Origin: an uncultured Lachnospiraceae bacterium
Lineage (GTDB): Bacteria > Bacillota > Clostridia > Lachnospirales > Lachnospiraceae
Assembly (NCBI GenBank): GCA_910587295.1
Contig: CAJULP010000050.1
Coordinates: forward strand, 1 to 21,431
DNA length: 21,431 nucleotides
Reading direction: 5' to 3'
Positions 14,791 to 21,431 of the stretch are shown piece by piece (the first letter of the stretch is position 1; each line of letters begins with the position of its first letter). Under the pieces are notes generated by a model that saw only the letters and a program-made list of their open reading frames with translations, had not been told where the DNA came from and ran no database searches. Position numbers and translations under genes: made by a program.

Positions 14791-15639
14791 ATGCGGGAAA
14801 CAGTTAACATTAAAGTAACAGAACCAAATTACACTGCCATAACCGGCGTCACCTTTTCACAGGTGGATGCCTGGTTTGGACATACCAGAAGAGATTTAAA
14901 GATGGATATCATTTACCCGGAAAATCCGGAAAAACCCTGCCCCTGTATCGTATGGATCTGCGGCGGCGCATGGGTGCAGATGGACAGGTCCGCCCACCTG
15001 GCTTACCTTGCAGGGCTTGCCCGCAGCGGGTTCGTGGTTGCAAGCGCCGAATACCGCACCAGCAACGAAGCGGTCTATCCGGCCCAGTTAGTCGATATCA
15101 AGTCAGCCATCCGATATCTGAAGGCCCACAGCGGCCGCTATCATATCGACCCGGAGCGCTTTGGAGTAATGGGAGAATCCGCCGGCGGTTACTTAACGGC
15201 CATGGCAGCCCTTGCCGATGACCCGGCTTTTGACGCAGGAGACTATCTGGAATATTCCAGCAGAGTGCAGGCAGCATGTCCTTGGTATCCCCCTGCGGAC
15301 GTGACCGGTTTCCCTTACCCGTCACCCGTGGAAGCCGCTGCTTCGCCGGAATCTTTGCTTCTTGGCATGAACGTGATGCTCCATCCAGAAGAAGCGTTAA
15401 AAGCCTGCCCGGTGTCTTTTGTGACCAAAGACGCGCCGCCCTTTATGATCATCCACGGCATCGACGACCACACCGTGCCTTTTTCACAGGGGGAAATCCT
15501 GCACGATACGCTGGAAAAAGCCGGATGTGATGTGAAGCTCATCGCCATTGAGGGCGCTGACCACGCCGACAGGCAGTTTTTCCAGGAAGAGATCTGGCAA
15601 AAGATCGCTGCGTTTTTTCACGATAAGCTGGATGCATAA
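14791..15639 (+). CDS. Alpha/beta hydrolase (esterase/lipase-like, BD-FAE type)
   Basis: A 282-residue serine hydrolase, probably cytoplasmic as no signal peptide is seen. The start is ATG 14791, 9 bases after AAGGAGGG; an ATG at 14764 would put that ribosome site inside the gene. The catalytic Ser is in GESAGG (S130), the Asp in 'GIDDHTVPFSQG' (about 225-226), and the His in 'GADHADRQF' (H258). The oxyanion-hole region is 'IVWICGGAWVQMDR', with Cys where the usual HGG has His. Segments 'LVDIKSAIRYLKAHSGRYHIDPERFGVMG' are typical of esterases acting on acylated sugars or small esters. The substrate is not determined. Monocistronic, divergent from the exporter. Confidence 0.85.
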   Translation: MRETVNIKVTEPNYTAITGVTFSQVDAWFGHTRRDLKMDIIYPENPEKPCPCIVWICGGAWVQMDRSAHLAYLAGLARSGFVVASAEYRTSNEAVYPAQLVDIKSAIRYLKAHSGRYHIDPERFGVMGESAGGYLTAMAALADDPAFDAGDYLEYSSRVQAACPWYPPADVTGFPYPSPVEAAASPESLLLGMNVMLHPEEALKACPVSFVTKDAPPFMIIHGIDDHTVPFSQGEILHDTLEKAGCDVKLIAIEGADHADRQFFQEEIWQKIAAFFHDKLDA

Positions 15640-15651
15640 GCACCATACCAA

Positions 15652-15692
15652 AAACCGGGTCTGAATCCCTGTAAAGGGGGCAGATCCGGTTT
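15652..15692. terminator. Terminator between converging hydrolase and ATPase genes
   Basis: AAACCGGGTCTG (15652-15663) pairs with CAGATCCGGTTT (15681-15692), with one G-U pair and an inner CCCT/AGGG extension. The T run is better on the minus strand, but the hairpin can serve both genes. Confidence 0.75.
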
Positions 15693-15702
15693 AAAACCCA
15701 GC

Positions 15703-17121
15703 CTAGGCGTACAAATCATTCAGCGACAGCAATACCACCTCATCATTTTCCAATGTGTCAAACCATTCCGTGTACCCGCTTAAAGAAAAGAACACATACT
15801 TTACCACCTTATATTTTCCGGAGATTATTTTTGCTCTCCGAAGTAAAGTATCGAAAACTCCTTTATCAATCTTTTCCTTTTTAAACTTACACTCACCTGC
15901 CACTGCCGTTTTGTCAATTTCTGAAATTGCAACTACATCAATATCCGCAGATTGCTGTACCTTTTCTCCATTTTGCTTTTCAATCGTTTCCACACCCCAC
16001 CAGGTTCCCACCTGCGTAAGGAAACTGTCAAAACGTCCTTGAATCCCCTGTTCAAGCGTGAAATACCTGCACATCTCCTCAAAAACACTCCCCATATACG
16101 AATGCAGTCTTGGTTTGACCACCTTCTCATAATATACTTCCCCCTGCCCCATCTCTATAACGCTGTGTGCTTTGGGAATAAACTCATACCAAAATTTAAA
16201 CATATGGTCTTTCAAGACATATTGGGTCTTTTTCTTGTTTTTTTCTTCCGTAATGCACTTTTTCTTTTCCGCAAGCCCCACATTGATAAGCTTTTCAAGC
16301 GAATATAAGACGGTAGGTTCTTTTTCCCCTACCTTAGCCGCAATCAAATTTACGGTATTTTCCCCGGACGCAACCTGCTCAATGATAGCATTTACCAAAG
16401 TAATATCTGAAAACTCCTGAGTGAGCAAATTCCTTGTCTCTTCATATAGATAACCATCCGTATGAAAAAACTGCTTTTTGATATTCTCATCCAAACTCAT
16501 ATCCCCATTGATCATAGCCAGATATTTTGCAACTCCCCCTGTAATACCATAGCATATGGCCTGATCTTCCGGCGAATAACCGGGAACAAAAAGTGCGGCG
16601 TCCCTATAATTAAACGCCTCCAGCTTAATCTGCGAATCCCTTCTTCCAAATAGTGGGCTTTTTTCACTTAGCACCTTATTCTCCATAAAGCTCAGTGCAG
16701 ACCCGCATAATATCAGCATCAAATTTTTATCCTTCCACTTGGTATCAATATATTTCTGCAGGATGGAAAGAAGCGCCTCATCTTTTTCAGCCCAGTAAGG
16801 CAATTCATCTATCACGATAATAAGCTTATCTTCCGGCATTTTTTTAGTTATAAAATCAAAAACAGCCTCAATAGATGAAAATTTCATACCCTCAAGTACA
16901 GGGTCCAAAACTGCCAGCACCTGATCGGAAAACAGCTCCATATTCCTTTCTCTGCCTACTTTTGCAGCCGCATAGAAAACGGTTTTTTTGTCTTTCGTAA
17001 ATTCAGCGATCAGCGTTGACTTTCCAATACGTCTTCTTCCGTAGATGACAGACATGCCAAATCCTTCTTTTTGATATAGTTCCTGAAGCGTTTTCAATTC
17101 ACGTTTTCTTCCAATAAACAT
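15703..17121 (-). CDS. Archaeal-type ATPase with C-terminal DUF234/PD-(D/E)XK-like domain
   Basis: A 472-residue protein; ATG 17121 follows AAGGGGAA, whereas the upstream ATG at 17145 lies in the repeat and has no ribosome site. The N-terminal STAND-like P-loop ATPase starts 'MFIGRKRELKTLQELY', with Walker A GRRRIGKST (28-36) and Walker B 'LIIVIDELPYW' (about 100-110). A winged-helix section follows (about 225-290), and the C-terminal DUF234 region contains 'DIDVVAISEIDKTAVAGECKFKK' (about 393-415), whose D and E-x-K fit a PD-(D/E)XK nuclease core. The family is widespread, often multicopy and of unresolved function; roles in mobile DNA or defence have been suggested. It is a single-gene unit behind a repeat-rich operator. 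Confidence 0.85.
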   Translation of the reverse strand: MFIGRKRELKTLQELYQKEGFGMSVIYGRRRIGKSTLIAEFTKDKKTVFYAAAKVGRERNMELFSDQVLAVLDPVLEGMKFSSIEAVFDFITKKMPEDKLIIVIDELPYWAEKDEALLSILQKYIDTKWKDKNLMLILCGSALSFMENKVLSEKSPLFGRRDSQIKLEAFNYRDAALFVPGYSPEDQAICYGITGGVAKYLAMINGDMSLDENIKKQFFHTDGYLYEETRNLLTQEFSDITLVNAIIEQVASGENTVNLIAAKVGEKEPTVLYSLEKLINVGLAEKKKCITEEKNKKKTQYVLKDHMFKFWYEFIPKAHSVIEMGQGEVYYEKVVKPRLHSYMGSVFEEMCRYFTLEQGIQGRFDSFLTQVGTWWGVETIEKQNGEKVQQSADIDVVAISEIDKTAVAGECKFKKEKIDKGVFDTLLRRAKIISGKYKVVKYVFFSLSGYTEWFDTLENDEVVLLSLNDLYA

Positions 17122-17144
17122 GCAGTTCCCCTTTGCATCAAACA

Positions 17145-17185
17145 TTTAATTCAAATTGATTTAATTCAAATTGATTTGAATTAAA
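17145..17185. repeat. Tandem 15-bp repeat plus 12-bp palindrome at the ATPase promoter
   Basis: TTTAATTCAAATTGA occurs twice in exact tandem (17145-17159, 17160-17174), and the second copy forms a perfect inverted repeat, TTTAATTCAAAT (17160-17171) with ATTTGAATTAAA (17174-17185). The block runs from the -10 element to beyond the likely transcription start, so it reads as a cooperative operator. The source protein is unknown. Confidence 0.75.
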
Positions 17186-17212
17186 TATAGCACATTTATT
17201 GACAAACATCAA
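17184..17212 (-). promoter_or_regulatory. SigA promoter of the ATPase gene
   Basis: On the minus strand TTGATG (17207-17212), 17 bases, TATATT (17184-17189). The -10 touches the repeat block downstream. Confidence 0.7.
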
Positions 17213-17241
17213 TTCTTTATATGGCTTTTACATCCTTCTTT

Positions 17242-18864
17242 TTACTTTCCTCCTGCATATTTATGAATCGTTGCTTTTACCGCCTCCGGTCCGCTAATCA
17301 TTTCTCGGAACATTGTTTCGATTTTTTCACCAAGGCCTGTCTCATAAATATTAGTAAAGAAAATACGCTCGTTAGAAAGAATAGGTTTCAGCTGATCTTT
17401 GAATGTTTCAGGCTGGCCTACTACGATATCTTTTAATTGTTCCTGAATTTCTTCATTCATTGGATCCGGTGCAAGTTCGTATTTCTTTCCTTGATCATCT
17501 ATCCCCAGCATGTAGCGGAGCCAGCCTGCTATCCCAAGAGGAATTGCCGTCAATTTAGAAGCATTTCCATATTTAGCCACATACGCTTTAATCGTCTCTC
17601 CAAAACGAATTCCTACCATCTGCGACACATCTACGGCAAGACGAAGATTCGTATCTCCCAAATATTCGTTCGGGAAACGATCATTGAAAAGTTCGTCTAC
17701 AAATTCCTGTGGCGAAAGAATCCCCGGATTCGGTACTACCGGAAGTCCTTCATCATATGCAACCATACGCGCCATTTTCATCATATCCTCATTTGTATTC
17801 AGCATATGAGCAAATAGATCATATCCCAAAACCACTCCAAGCGGTCCTGTAGCAGAATGTACCGGATTTAAACATACCGTTACTTTCATACGTTCCGATA
17901 AATTCACTGTTTCTCGGTCTGCCATGTAAACTCCAAACCCTTTTTCCAAAGCAGGACGGCCATTGGGGAAATTGTCCTCGATCACCAAATACTGTGGTTT
18001 TTCTGCATTTACAAATGGAGCAATATAAGTTCTTTTTCCGGTAACCACCGGCTGCATATTTTCTACACCTAATGCCTCCAGATCATCCGCAATCCGTTCA
18101 CTTGGACGAGGAGTGATTTTATCAATCATAGTCCATGGAAAAGCAACCAGCGATTCATCACTCACATAATCGATAAATCCCGCTTCTACAAACCCTGCTT
18201 TTTCCCATTCCTCCGCCATTATCATTACAGATTCTCGAAGTTTTGCTCCATTATGAGAACAGTTATCCATAGATACCAAAGCTAACGGATACTTTCCTTT
18301 TTTATATCTTTCATAAAGCATTGCCGTCACAATTGCCATTGCGCCAACCGCTTTGTCCGGCCCCTTCTGAATATCAGACTCTACAAATGGAAACCATGTT
18401 CCATCCGCCTTTCGCAATGCATATCCCTTTTCCGTAATAGTAAAGGTAACTATTTGTAACGAAGGACTAACAAAAATTTCTTTCAACCGTTTCCATTGAG
18501 CAGAATCTGAAGAAATTGCTTTAACTGCTTCCGCCAGCGAGCCCAATACTTTGTATTCTCGTGTACCATCCCCATGCAAAAGCACACGCAAGCCGAGATT
18601 ATCAAACGGTTCATAAATTTTGTCTACAACATCATAGTCAAAGGTTTCAACGCAAGTAATCCCCCTGTCTAATTCTCCCTCTTCCAGCAGTCCATCCGCT
18701 ATGCCTCCAATAAAAACACGAAAAATATTCCCGATTCCAAAATGTACCCATACCGGTTTCTCTTTCGCTTTTTGACAAGCCTTTTCCACATCATATTGGG
18801 GAAGTTTGATGCCTGCTTTTCCCCATGGTTCACGGTTTTTAATTCCATCCATTGTCAGTTTCAT
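17242..18864 (-). CDS. uxuB: Mannitol dehydrogenase-family oxidoreductase, probably fructuronate reductase
   Basis: A 540-residue NAD-dependent long-chain polyol dehydrogenase. In hexuronate use it would reduce D-fructuronate to D-mannonate. The start ATG 18864 has AAGGAG about 9 bases upstream. The nucleotide-binding fold is 'VWVHFGIGNIFRVFIG' (about 38-53); family signatures are 'ALVSMDNCSHNGAKLRESV' (about 197-215) and 'VCLNPVHSATGPLG'. The C-terminal domain includes 'LRLAVDVSQMVGIRFGETI'. Length is somewhat above E. coli UxuB (about 486). The hexuronate partners uxuA and kduD are not in the window, so mannitol or another polyol as substrate cannot be excluded. No terminator is seen after its stop. 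Confidence 0.8.
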   Translation of the reverse strand: MKLTMDGIKNREPWGKAGIKLPQYDVEKACQKAKEKPVWVHFGIGNIFRVFIGGIADGLLEEGELDRGITCVETFDYDVVDKIYEPFDNLGLRVLLHGDGTREYKVLGSLAEAVKAISSDSAQWKRLKEIFVSPSLQIVTFTITEKGYALRKADGTWFPFVESDIQKGPDKAVGAMAIVTAMLYERYKKGKYPLALVSMDNCSHNGAKLRESVMIMAEEWEKAGFVEAGFIDYVSDESLVAFPWTMIDKITPRPSERIADDLEALGVENMQPVVTGKRTYIAPFVNAEKPQYLVIEDNFPNGRPALEKGFGVYMADRETVNLSERMKVTVCLNPVHSATGPLGVVLGYDLFAHMLNTNEDMMKMARMVAYDEGLPVVPNPGILSPQEFVDELFNDRFPNEYLGDTNLRLAVDVSQMVGIRFGETIKAYVAKYGNASKLTAIPLGIAGWLRYMLGIDDQGKKYELAPDPMNEEIQEQLKDIVVGQPETFKDQLKPILSNERIFFTNIYETGLGEKIETMFREMISGPEAVKATIHKYAGGK

Positions 18865-18934
18865 TTCATTTTCTCCTTTTCTTTATCCCACAATTTCATC
18901 AAGGTATTTCCATGCATAGCGGTACTATAGAACC

Positions 18935-18973
18935 AAAAAGGACACTCTCCGTTTTATTGGAAAATGTCCTTTT
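18935..18973 (-). terminator. Terminator downstream of the truncated metG gene
   Basis: AAAAAGGACA (18935-18944) and TGTCCTTTT (18965-18973) form a stem with a 20-base loop; on the minus strand it ends in a run of five T. It ends the metG fragment transcript and lies about 70 bases upstream of uxuB. Confidence 0.75.
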
Positions 18974-18993
18974 AACAGCTGATTTTCTTATCT

Positions 18994-19482
18994 TTAGTAC
19001 AACTTCGCTCCTGCCGGAATCACATCATCCAGCATTAGTAGATTTAAGCCTTCCCGTCCGTCATACTCATACACTGCGGAAATCAACATACCTTCGGAAT
19101 CAATGCCCATCATCTTTCTAGGCGGCAGGTTTGTGATCGCCACACAGGTCTTACCAACCAGTTCTTCCGGCTCGTAATACTCATGAATACCGCTTAAGAT
19201 GGTGCGATCTGCGCCTGTTCCGTCATCCAGCGTAAACTGTAACAGTTTCTTGGACTTTGGAACTGCCACGCATTCTTTTACCTTCACTACACGGAAATCA
19301 GATTTACTGAATGTATCAAAGTCTATATCATCTGCAAACAAAGGCTCGAGCTTTACCTTGGAAAGGTCAATCTGTACCCTCGGTGCGGACACGCTTGCAG
19401 CCGCAGCCGGCGCTTCTGCCAAAGCAGAACCAAAAGCTTTTTCTGTCTGGCTCTCGCCCTTCTTTGCATCTAAGGACTTCAT
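18994..19482 (-). pseudogene. metG: Truncated methionyl-tRNA synthetase: C-terminal tRNA-binding domain
   Basis: A frame of 162 residues whose last 110 are the EMAP/Trbp111-like OB-fold tRNA-binding domain found at the end of MetG: 'DFDTFSKSDFRVVKVKECVAVPKSKKLLQFTLDDG', 'TILSGIHEYYEPEELVGKTCVAITNLPPRKMMGIDSEGMLISA', ending 'IPAGAKLY'. The first 45 residues are an Ala-rich linker. The catalytic Rossmann and anticodon domains (about 500 residues) are missing. In-frame codons continue for five residues (LKIPT) upstream of the ATG before a TGA, and there is no ribosome site before ATG 19482, as expected for a gene cut by an insertion. The integrase of a mobile element lies 180 bases upstream. A standalone tRNA-binding protein like CsaA is possible but would need translation signals that I do not see. 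Confidence 0.75.
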
Positions 19483-19597
19483 CGTCGGGATTTTAAGTCA
19501 GTTTAATTTAAAATGGCTTATTTCCCTTTATTTAGCCGCTTTTCGGTATCTCGACCACAGCAATTTAACGCTGTTTCATTGATTAAAACTCTTGAAT

Positions 19598-19635
19598 TTG
19601 TCGTACTCTTGTCGTATGGCACACAAGTTGTCGTA
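19598..19635. repeat. Three TTGTCGTA direct repeats, probable integrase arm sites
   Basis: TTGTCGTA occurs at 19598-19605, 19609-19616 and 19628-19635, offset by 11 and 19 bases. Tn916-family integrases have an N-terminal DNA-binding domain that contacts short repeated arm sites near the element's ends. Position next to int and repeat spacing near one and two helical turns support this role. Confidence 0.65.
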
Positions 19636-19644
19636 CCCTCTGTC

Positions 19645-19659
19645 AGTCCTAGCCGGACT
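19645..19659. terminator. Weak hairpin after the integrase gene
   Basis: AGTCC (19645-19649) and GGACT (19655-19659) with a 5-base loop. Only five base pairs and no good T run, so termination would be weak. Confidence 0.25.
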
Positions 19660-19664
19660 CTTTC

Positions 19665-20906
19665 CTAAAATACATCCAATTTGTGTGCTAAATTTTCAAT
19701 CGCTTCCTGTTTCTTTGCATCGGTGACTTCCGCATAAATGTCCATCGTGGTTTCAATATTAGCATGTCCCATTATGGACTGGATCACCTTTAAATTTGTT
19801 TCATTCTCGCAAAACCTCGAACAAAAGGTATGCCTCAAATGATGACATGAGAAATGTGGTATTAGCACAGGCTCCCGGTGTTGCTTGGAAGCATTAACCA
19901 CTTCTTCTGCATTGTACGATTCGTATATACGCTTAATTGCCCGGTTGATAGACTGCGGATTGTGGACGTATCCAAAACGGTTCATAAAGATAAAACCTTT
20001 CATCCCATCAATCTCCGTTTCATTGAATCCATTTTCCTGCTGGTCTGCAAGCTCCGCCCGGAGTGCATCATAGACCGCATCCATCAGCGGAATAAATCGT
20101 ATACCCGCTTCTGTCTTTGGGAGTGATATAGAAAATGTACACATCGGGTGTTCCTTAAATTCCCTGCTGTAATAAACCAAACTGTGGTTGATGCTGATTA
20201 TACGTTTTTCAAAATTTACATCTTCCCACCTTATCCCGATTGCTTCCCCAATCCTGCACCCCGTCCCTAACAAGAACTTAAACAAAGATGTCCAGCGGTA
20301 ATATGTAGGATTGTTTTCTATATAGTTTATAAAAGCTCTCTGCTGTTCCAGAGTTAAAGCGTGTCTTACGCCATGATTTCTACCCGGCTGTTTTTTTATC
20401 TGCGCCATAACCCCGTCACTCGGATTATTACGGATAATATCATCCCGCACTGCCAACTGGAATGTTGGGTGAAGCACCGTATGGATTGTTTCTAATGTGT
20501 TAATCTGCATTTCCTTATCTTTCAGTAAATGCTGGTAGAATTGAAGCACATCAGAAAATTTTATCGCTGCAATTTTCTTCTTCCCAAACCCTTTCCTGAT
20601 AAAACGGTCATACATATATTTGTAGTTCCTCATGGTTGTTCCCCTGAGTTCCGACTTTGTAGATATATACCTGTCAAATACAAAATTGACCGTTGCGCTG
20701 CCAGCTACATAGGTATCCAATCCGTCTAACTGGTCTTTAATCAGCTTTTCTTCCCTCTCACGCAGCTCCATAATGTCCTTAGAGTATATGCTCCGGCGTT
20801 TCCCTTCCGGATCGGTATAGGTATAAACATATTTGCCATCGCAACTGCGTTGGGTTTCGCCTTTTCTTAAAACCCTCCCTTTATTATCCTTTCTTGATTT
20901 TGCCAT
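19665..20906 (-). CDS. int: Tn916-type tyrosine recombinase (integrase)
   Basis: A 413-residue site-specific recombinase that inserts and excises a mobile element. ATG 20906 follows AAGGAG. The N-terminal domain (about 1-62, 'DNKGRVLRKGETQRSCDGKYVYTYTDPEGKRRSIYS') is the three-stranded arm-binding fold of Tn916 Int. A SAM-like core-binding domain (about 72-170) and the catalytic domain (about 180-405) follow. The catalytic set is complete: R218 (TGCRIGEA), K264 (LPKTEAG), H355 and R358 (HHLRHTF), H381 (MGHAN) and nucleophile Y391 (MDIYAEV). The RHH gene precedes it by about 33 bases on the same strand and likely shares its promoter. Intact, so excision is possible in principle. Confidence 0.95.
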   Translation of the reverse strand: MAKSRKDNKGRVLRKGETQRSCDGKYVYTYTDPEGKRRSIYSKDIMELREREEKLIKDQLDGLDTYVAGSATVNFVFDRYISTKSELRGTTMRNYKYMYDRFIRKGFGKKKIAAIKFSDVLQFYQHLLKDKEMQINTLETIHTVLHPTFQLAVRDDIIRNNPSDGVMAQIKKQPGRNHGVRHALTLEQQRAFINYIENNPTYYRWTSLFKFLLGTGCRIGEAIGIRWEDVNFEKRIISINHSLVYYSREFKEHPMCTFSISLPKTEAGIRFIPLMDAVYDALRAELADQQENGFNETEIDGMKGFIFMNRFGYVHNPQSINRAIKRIYESYNAEEVVNASKQHREPVLIPHFSCHHLRHTFCSRFCENETNLKVIQSIMGHANIETTMDIYAEVTDAKKQEAIENLAHKLDVF

Positions 20907-20939
20907 CTCTGCTCCTTTCTCAAGGAAAGAGATTTCGTA

Positions 20940-21122
20940 CTAGCTACTTATCGGTTCTTCCATTGCATACTGCATATCAATCCCCTTTTGTAGCACCTGC
21001 GTTATGGTCATGTCATGTTTGGACGCATATTCCCTGAGTTTTGCGGCTTCTTCCTCTGTCAGCTTCAACCCGATAAGGCTTTTTTTCGGATTGTCAGACT
21101 TTGGTCTGCCTGTCCTCGCCAC
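20940..21122 (-). CDS. Small ribbon-helix-helix-like DNA-binding protein of the mobile element
   Basis: A 60-residue protein. I choose GTG 21122 as start because a strong GGAGGTG ribosome site lies 6 bases upstream; a longer reading from 21152 lies across the promoter. The sequence 'VARTGRPKSDNPKKSLIGLKLTEEEAAKLREYASKHDMTITQVLQKGIDMQY' has a basic N-terminal arm, a short strand and two helices as in Arc/CopG repressors. It is common next to integrases of Tn916-like elements, where it may control int/xis expression. The exact role is not established. Confidence 0.8.
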   Translation of the reverse strand: MARTGRPKSDNPKKSLIGLKLTEEEAAKLREYASKHDMTITQVLQKGIDMQYAMEEPISS

Positions 21123-21150
21123 AATATACACCTCCATCCATTTCATAATC

Positions 21151-21179
21151 ATTATACTTTCAGTTTAACTAAAAGTCAA
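21151..21179 (-). promoter_or_regulatory. SigA promoter of the RHH-int operon
   Basis: On the minus strand TTGACT (21174-21179), 17 bases, TATAAT (21151-21156), 28 bases before the GTG start. Just upstream is TTTTCG-GTTATA-CGAAAA (about 21186-21203), which could be a small operator. Confidence 0.8.
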
Positions 21180-21233
21180 CACTTATTTTCGGTTATACGA
21201 AAAATCTTTCTGCTTTGCATATACGCATCTTGA

Positions 21234-21431
21234 CTATTTCACACGAAATGATTCTAAATACTGGTCAAACGTATCTAAATCAACCAATACCATTCTATCA
21301 ATTTTCAATATTGCGCCTGCATCTTTCGCCAAAGACTGAAATTTATTCATTCCCATGCTGTACATTTCTGCGCCTTCTTTATATCTGACTAACCTCTTTT
21401 TGTTAATCGCCTTCGGTATTCTCTGCATCAA
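21234..21431 (-). CDS. Excisionase-like protein (DUF6462 type), reaching the window edge
   Basis: The frame is open from the end of the window to TGA at 21234 and gives about 64 residues from ATG 21428. 'RYKEGAEMYSMGMNKFQSLAKDAGAILKIDRMVLVDLDTFDQYLESFR' is a MerR/excisionase-like winged helix: 'YSMGMNKFQSLAKDAGAILKI' is the HTH and 'VLVDLDTFDQYLESF' the wing and end helix. Proteins of this kind act as recombination directionality factors beside Tn916-type integrases. The 5' end cannot be confirmed because no ribosome site is visible in the window. Confidence 0.75.
   Translation of the reverse strand: MMQRIPKAINKKRLVRYKEGAEMYSMGMNKFQSLAKDAGAILKIDRMVLVDLDTFDQYLESFRVK

Larger units (their letters stand above)
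19483..19664. mobile_element. Probable attachment-site junction of an integrative element
   Basis: The 182 bases between the metG fragment and the integrase gene hold the expected end of the element. The chromosome/element crossover most likely lies near 19484-19500, where the metG frame is interrupted by TGA. The region also has an ACAGC/GCTGT inverted repeat (19557-19574) and three integrase-arm-like repeats. The other end of the element is beyond 21431, so the core sequence cannot be confirmed here. Confidence 0.5.

Noticed and set aside
19484..19500. Resemblance to a tRNA-Leu anticodon loop (GACTTAAAATCCC)
   Set aside because: No acceptor stem, D arm or T arm can be built around it. It may only be a chance match or part of an attachment core.
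1..21431. CRISPR arrays, rRNA and tRNA genes
   Set aside because: No regularly spaced repeats of CRISPR type and no complete tRNA or rRNA pattern were seen on either strand.

Overview
The window looks like chromosome of a Clostridia member, most likely family Lachnospiraceae. The support is moderate GC with AT-rich promoters, strong AGGAGG-type ribosome sites, a SigD-type flagellar promoter, a HrcA/CIRCE-controlled small heat-shock gene, a split ThrE exporter, and a MetG C-terminal domain of the kind I associate with that family. The genus cannot be fixed from the sequence alone. Almost everything after base 1737 is on the minus strand; the exceptions are hsp20 and an alpha/beta hydrolase.

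Layout. (1) 1-1736: a terminator of an upstream gene, then an orphan FliD-like gene behind a SigD promoter. (2) 1737-6194: UDP-galactopyranose mutase coupled to a Cro/CI-type regulator gene, a second small HTH regulator, a RecD2-type helicase and a small conserved CxxC protein. (3) 6323-6924: hsp20 with a CIRCE operator and a second perfect inverted repeat over its promoter. (4) 6942-13402: a defence island, apparently one transcription unit read leftward. A consensus promoter drives a Phd/YefM-RelE-type toxin-antitoxin pair, then a McrB-like AAA+ motor with an MrcB-type N-terminal domain, then a DUF2357/PD-(D/E)XK nuclease (McrC-like) split in two by a one-base frameshift, then a class I SAM methyltransferase, then the rotted remains of a phospholipase-D-type/superfamily 2 helicase. 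(5) 13418-15692: a two-gene threonine/serine exporter and a divergent esterase. (6) 15703-18864: an ATPase with a C-terminal nuclease-like domain behind a highly repetitive operator, and a fructuronate reductase. (7) 18935-21431: the end of an integrated element. A truncated MetG C-terminal gene is followed by a junction with three TTGTCGTA repeats, a Tn916-type tyrosine integrase, a ribbon-helix-helix protein and an excisionase-like protein that reaches the window edge.

How the genes work together. The clearest functional unit is the leftward island in region 4, where a restriction-like motor and nuclease sit downstream of an autoregulated toxin-antitoxin promoter. The nuclease gene is currently out of frame and the helicase is destroyed, so the system may be decaying or phase-variable. 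Region 7 is the excision/integration module of a mobile element that appears to have cut off the 3' end of metG. The component families are known; the less usual aspects are the TA-restriction linkage, the frameshift and several unexplained operator-like repeats.
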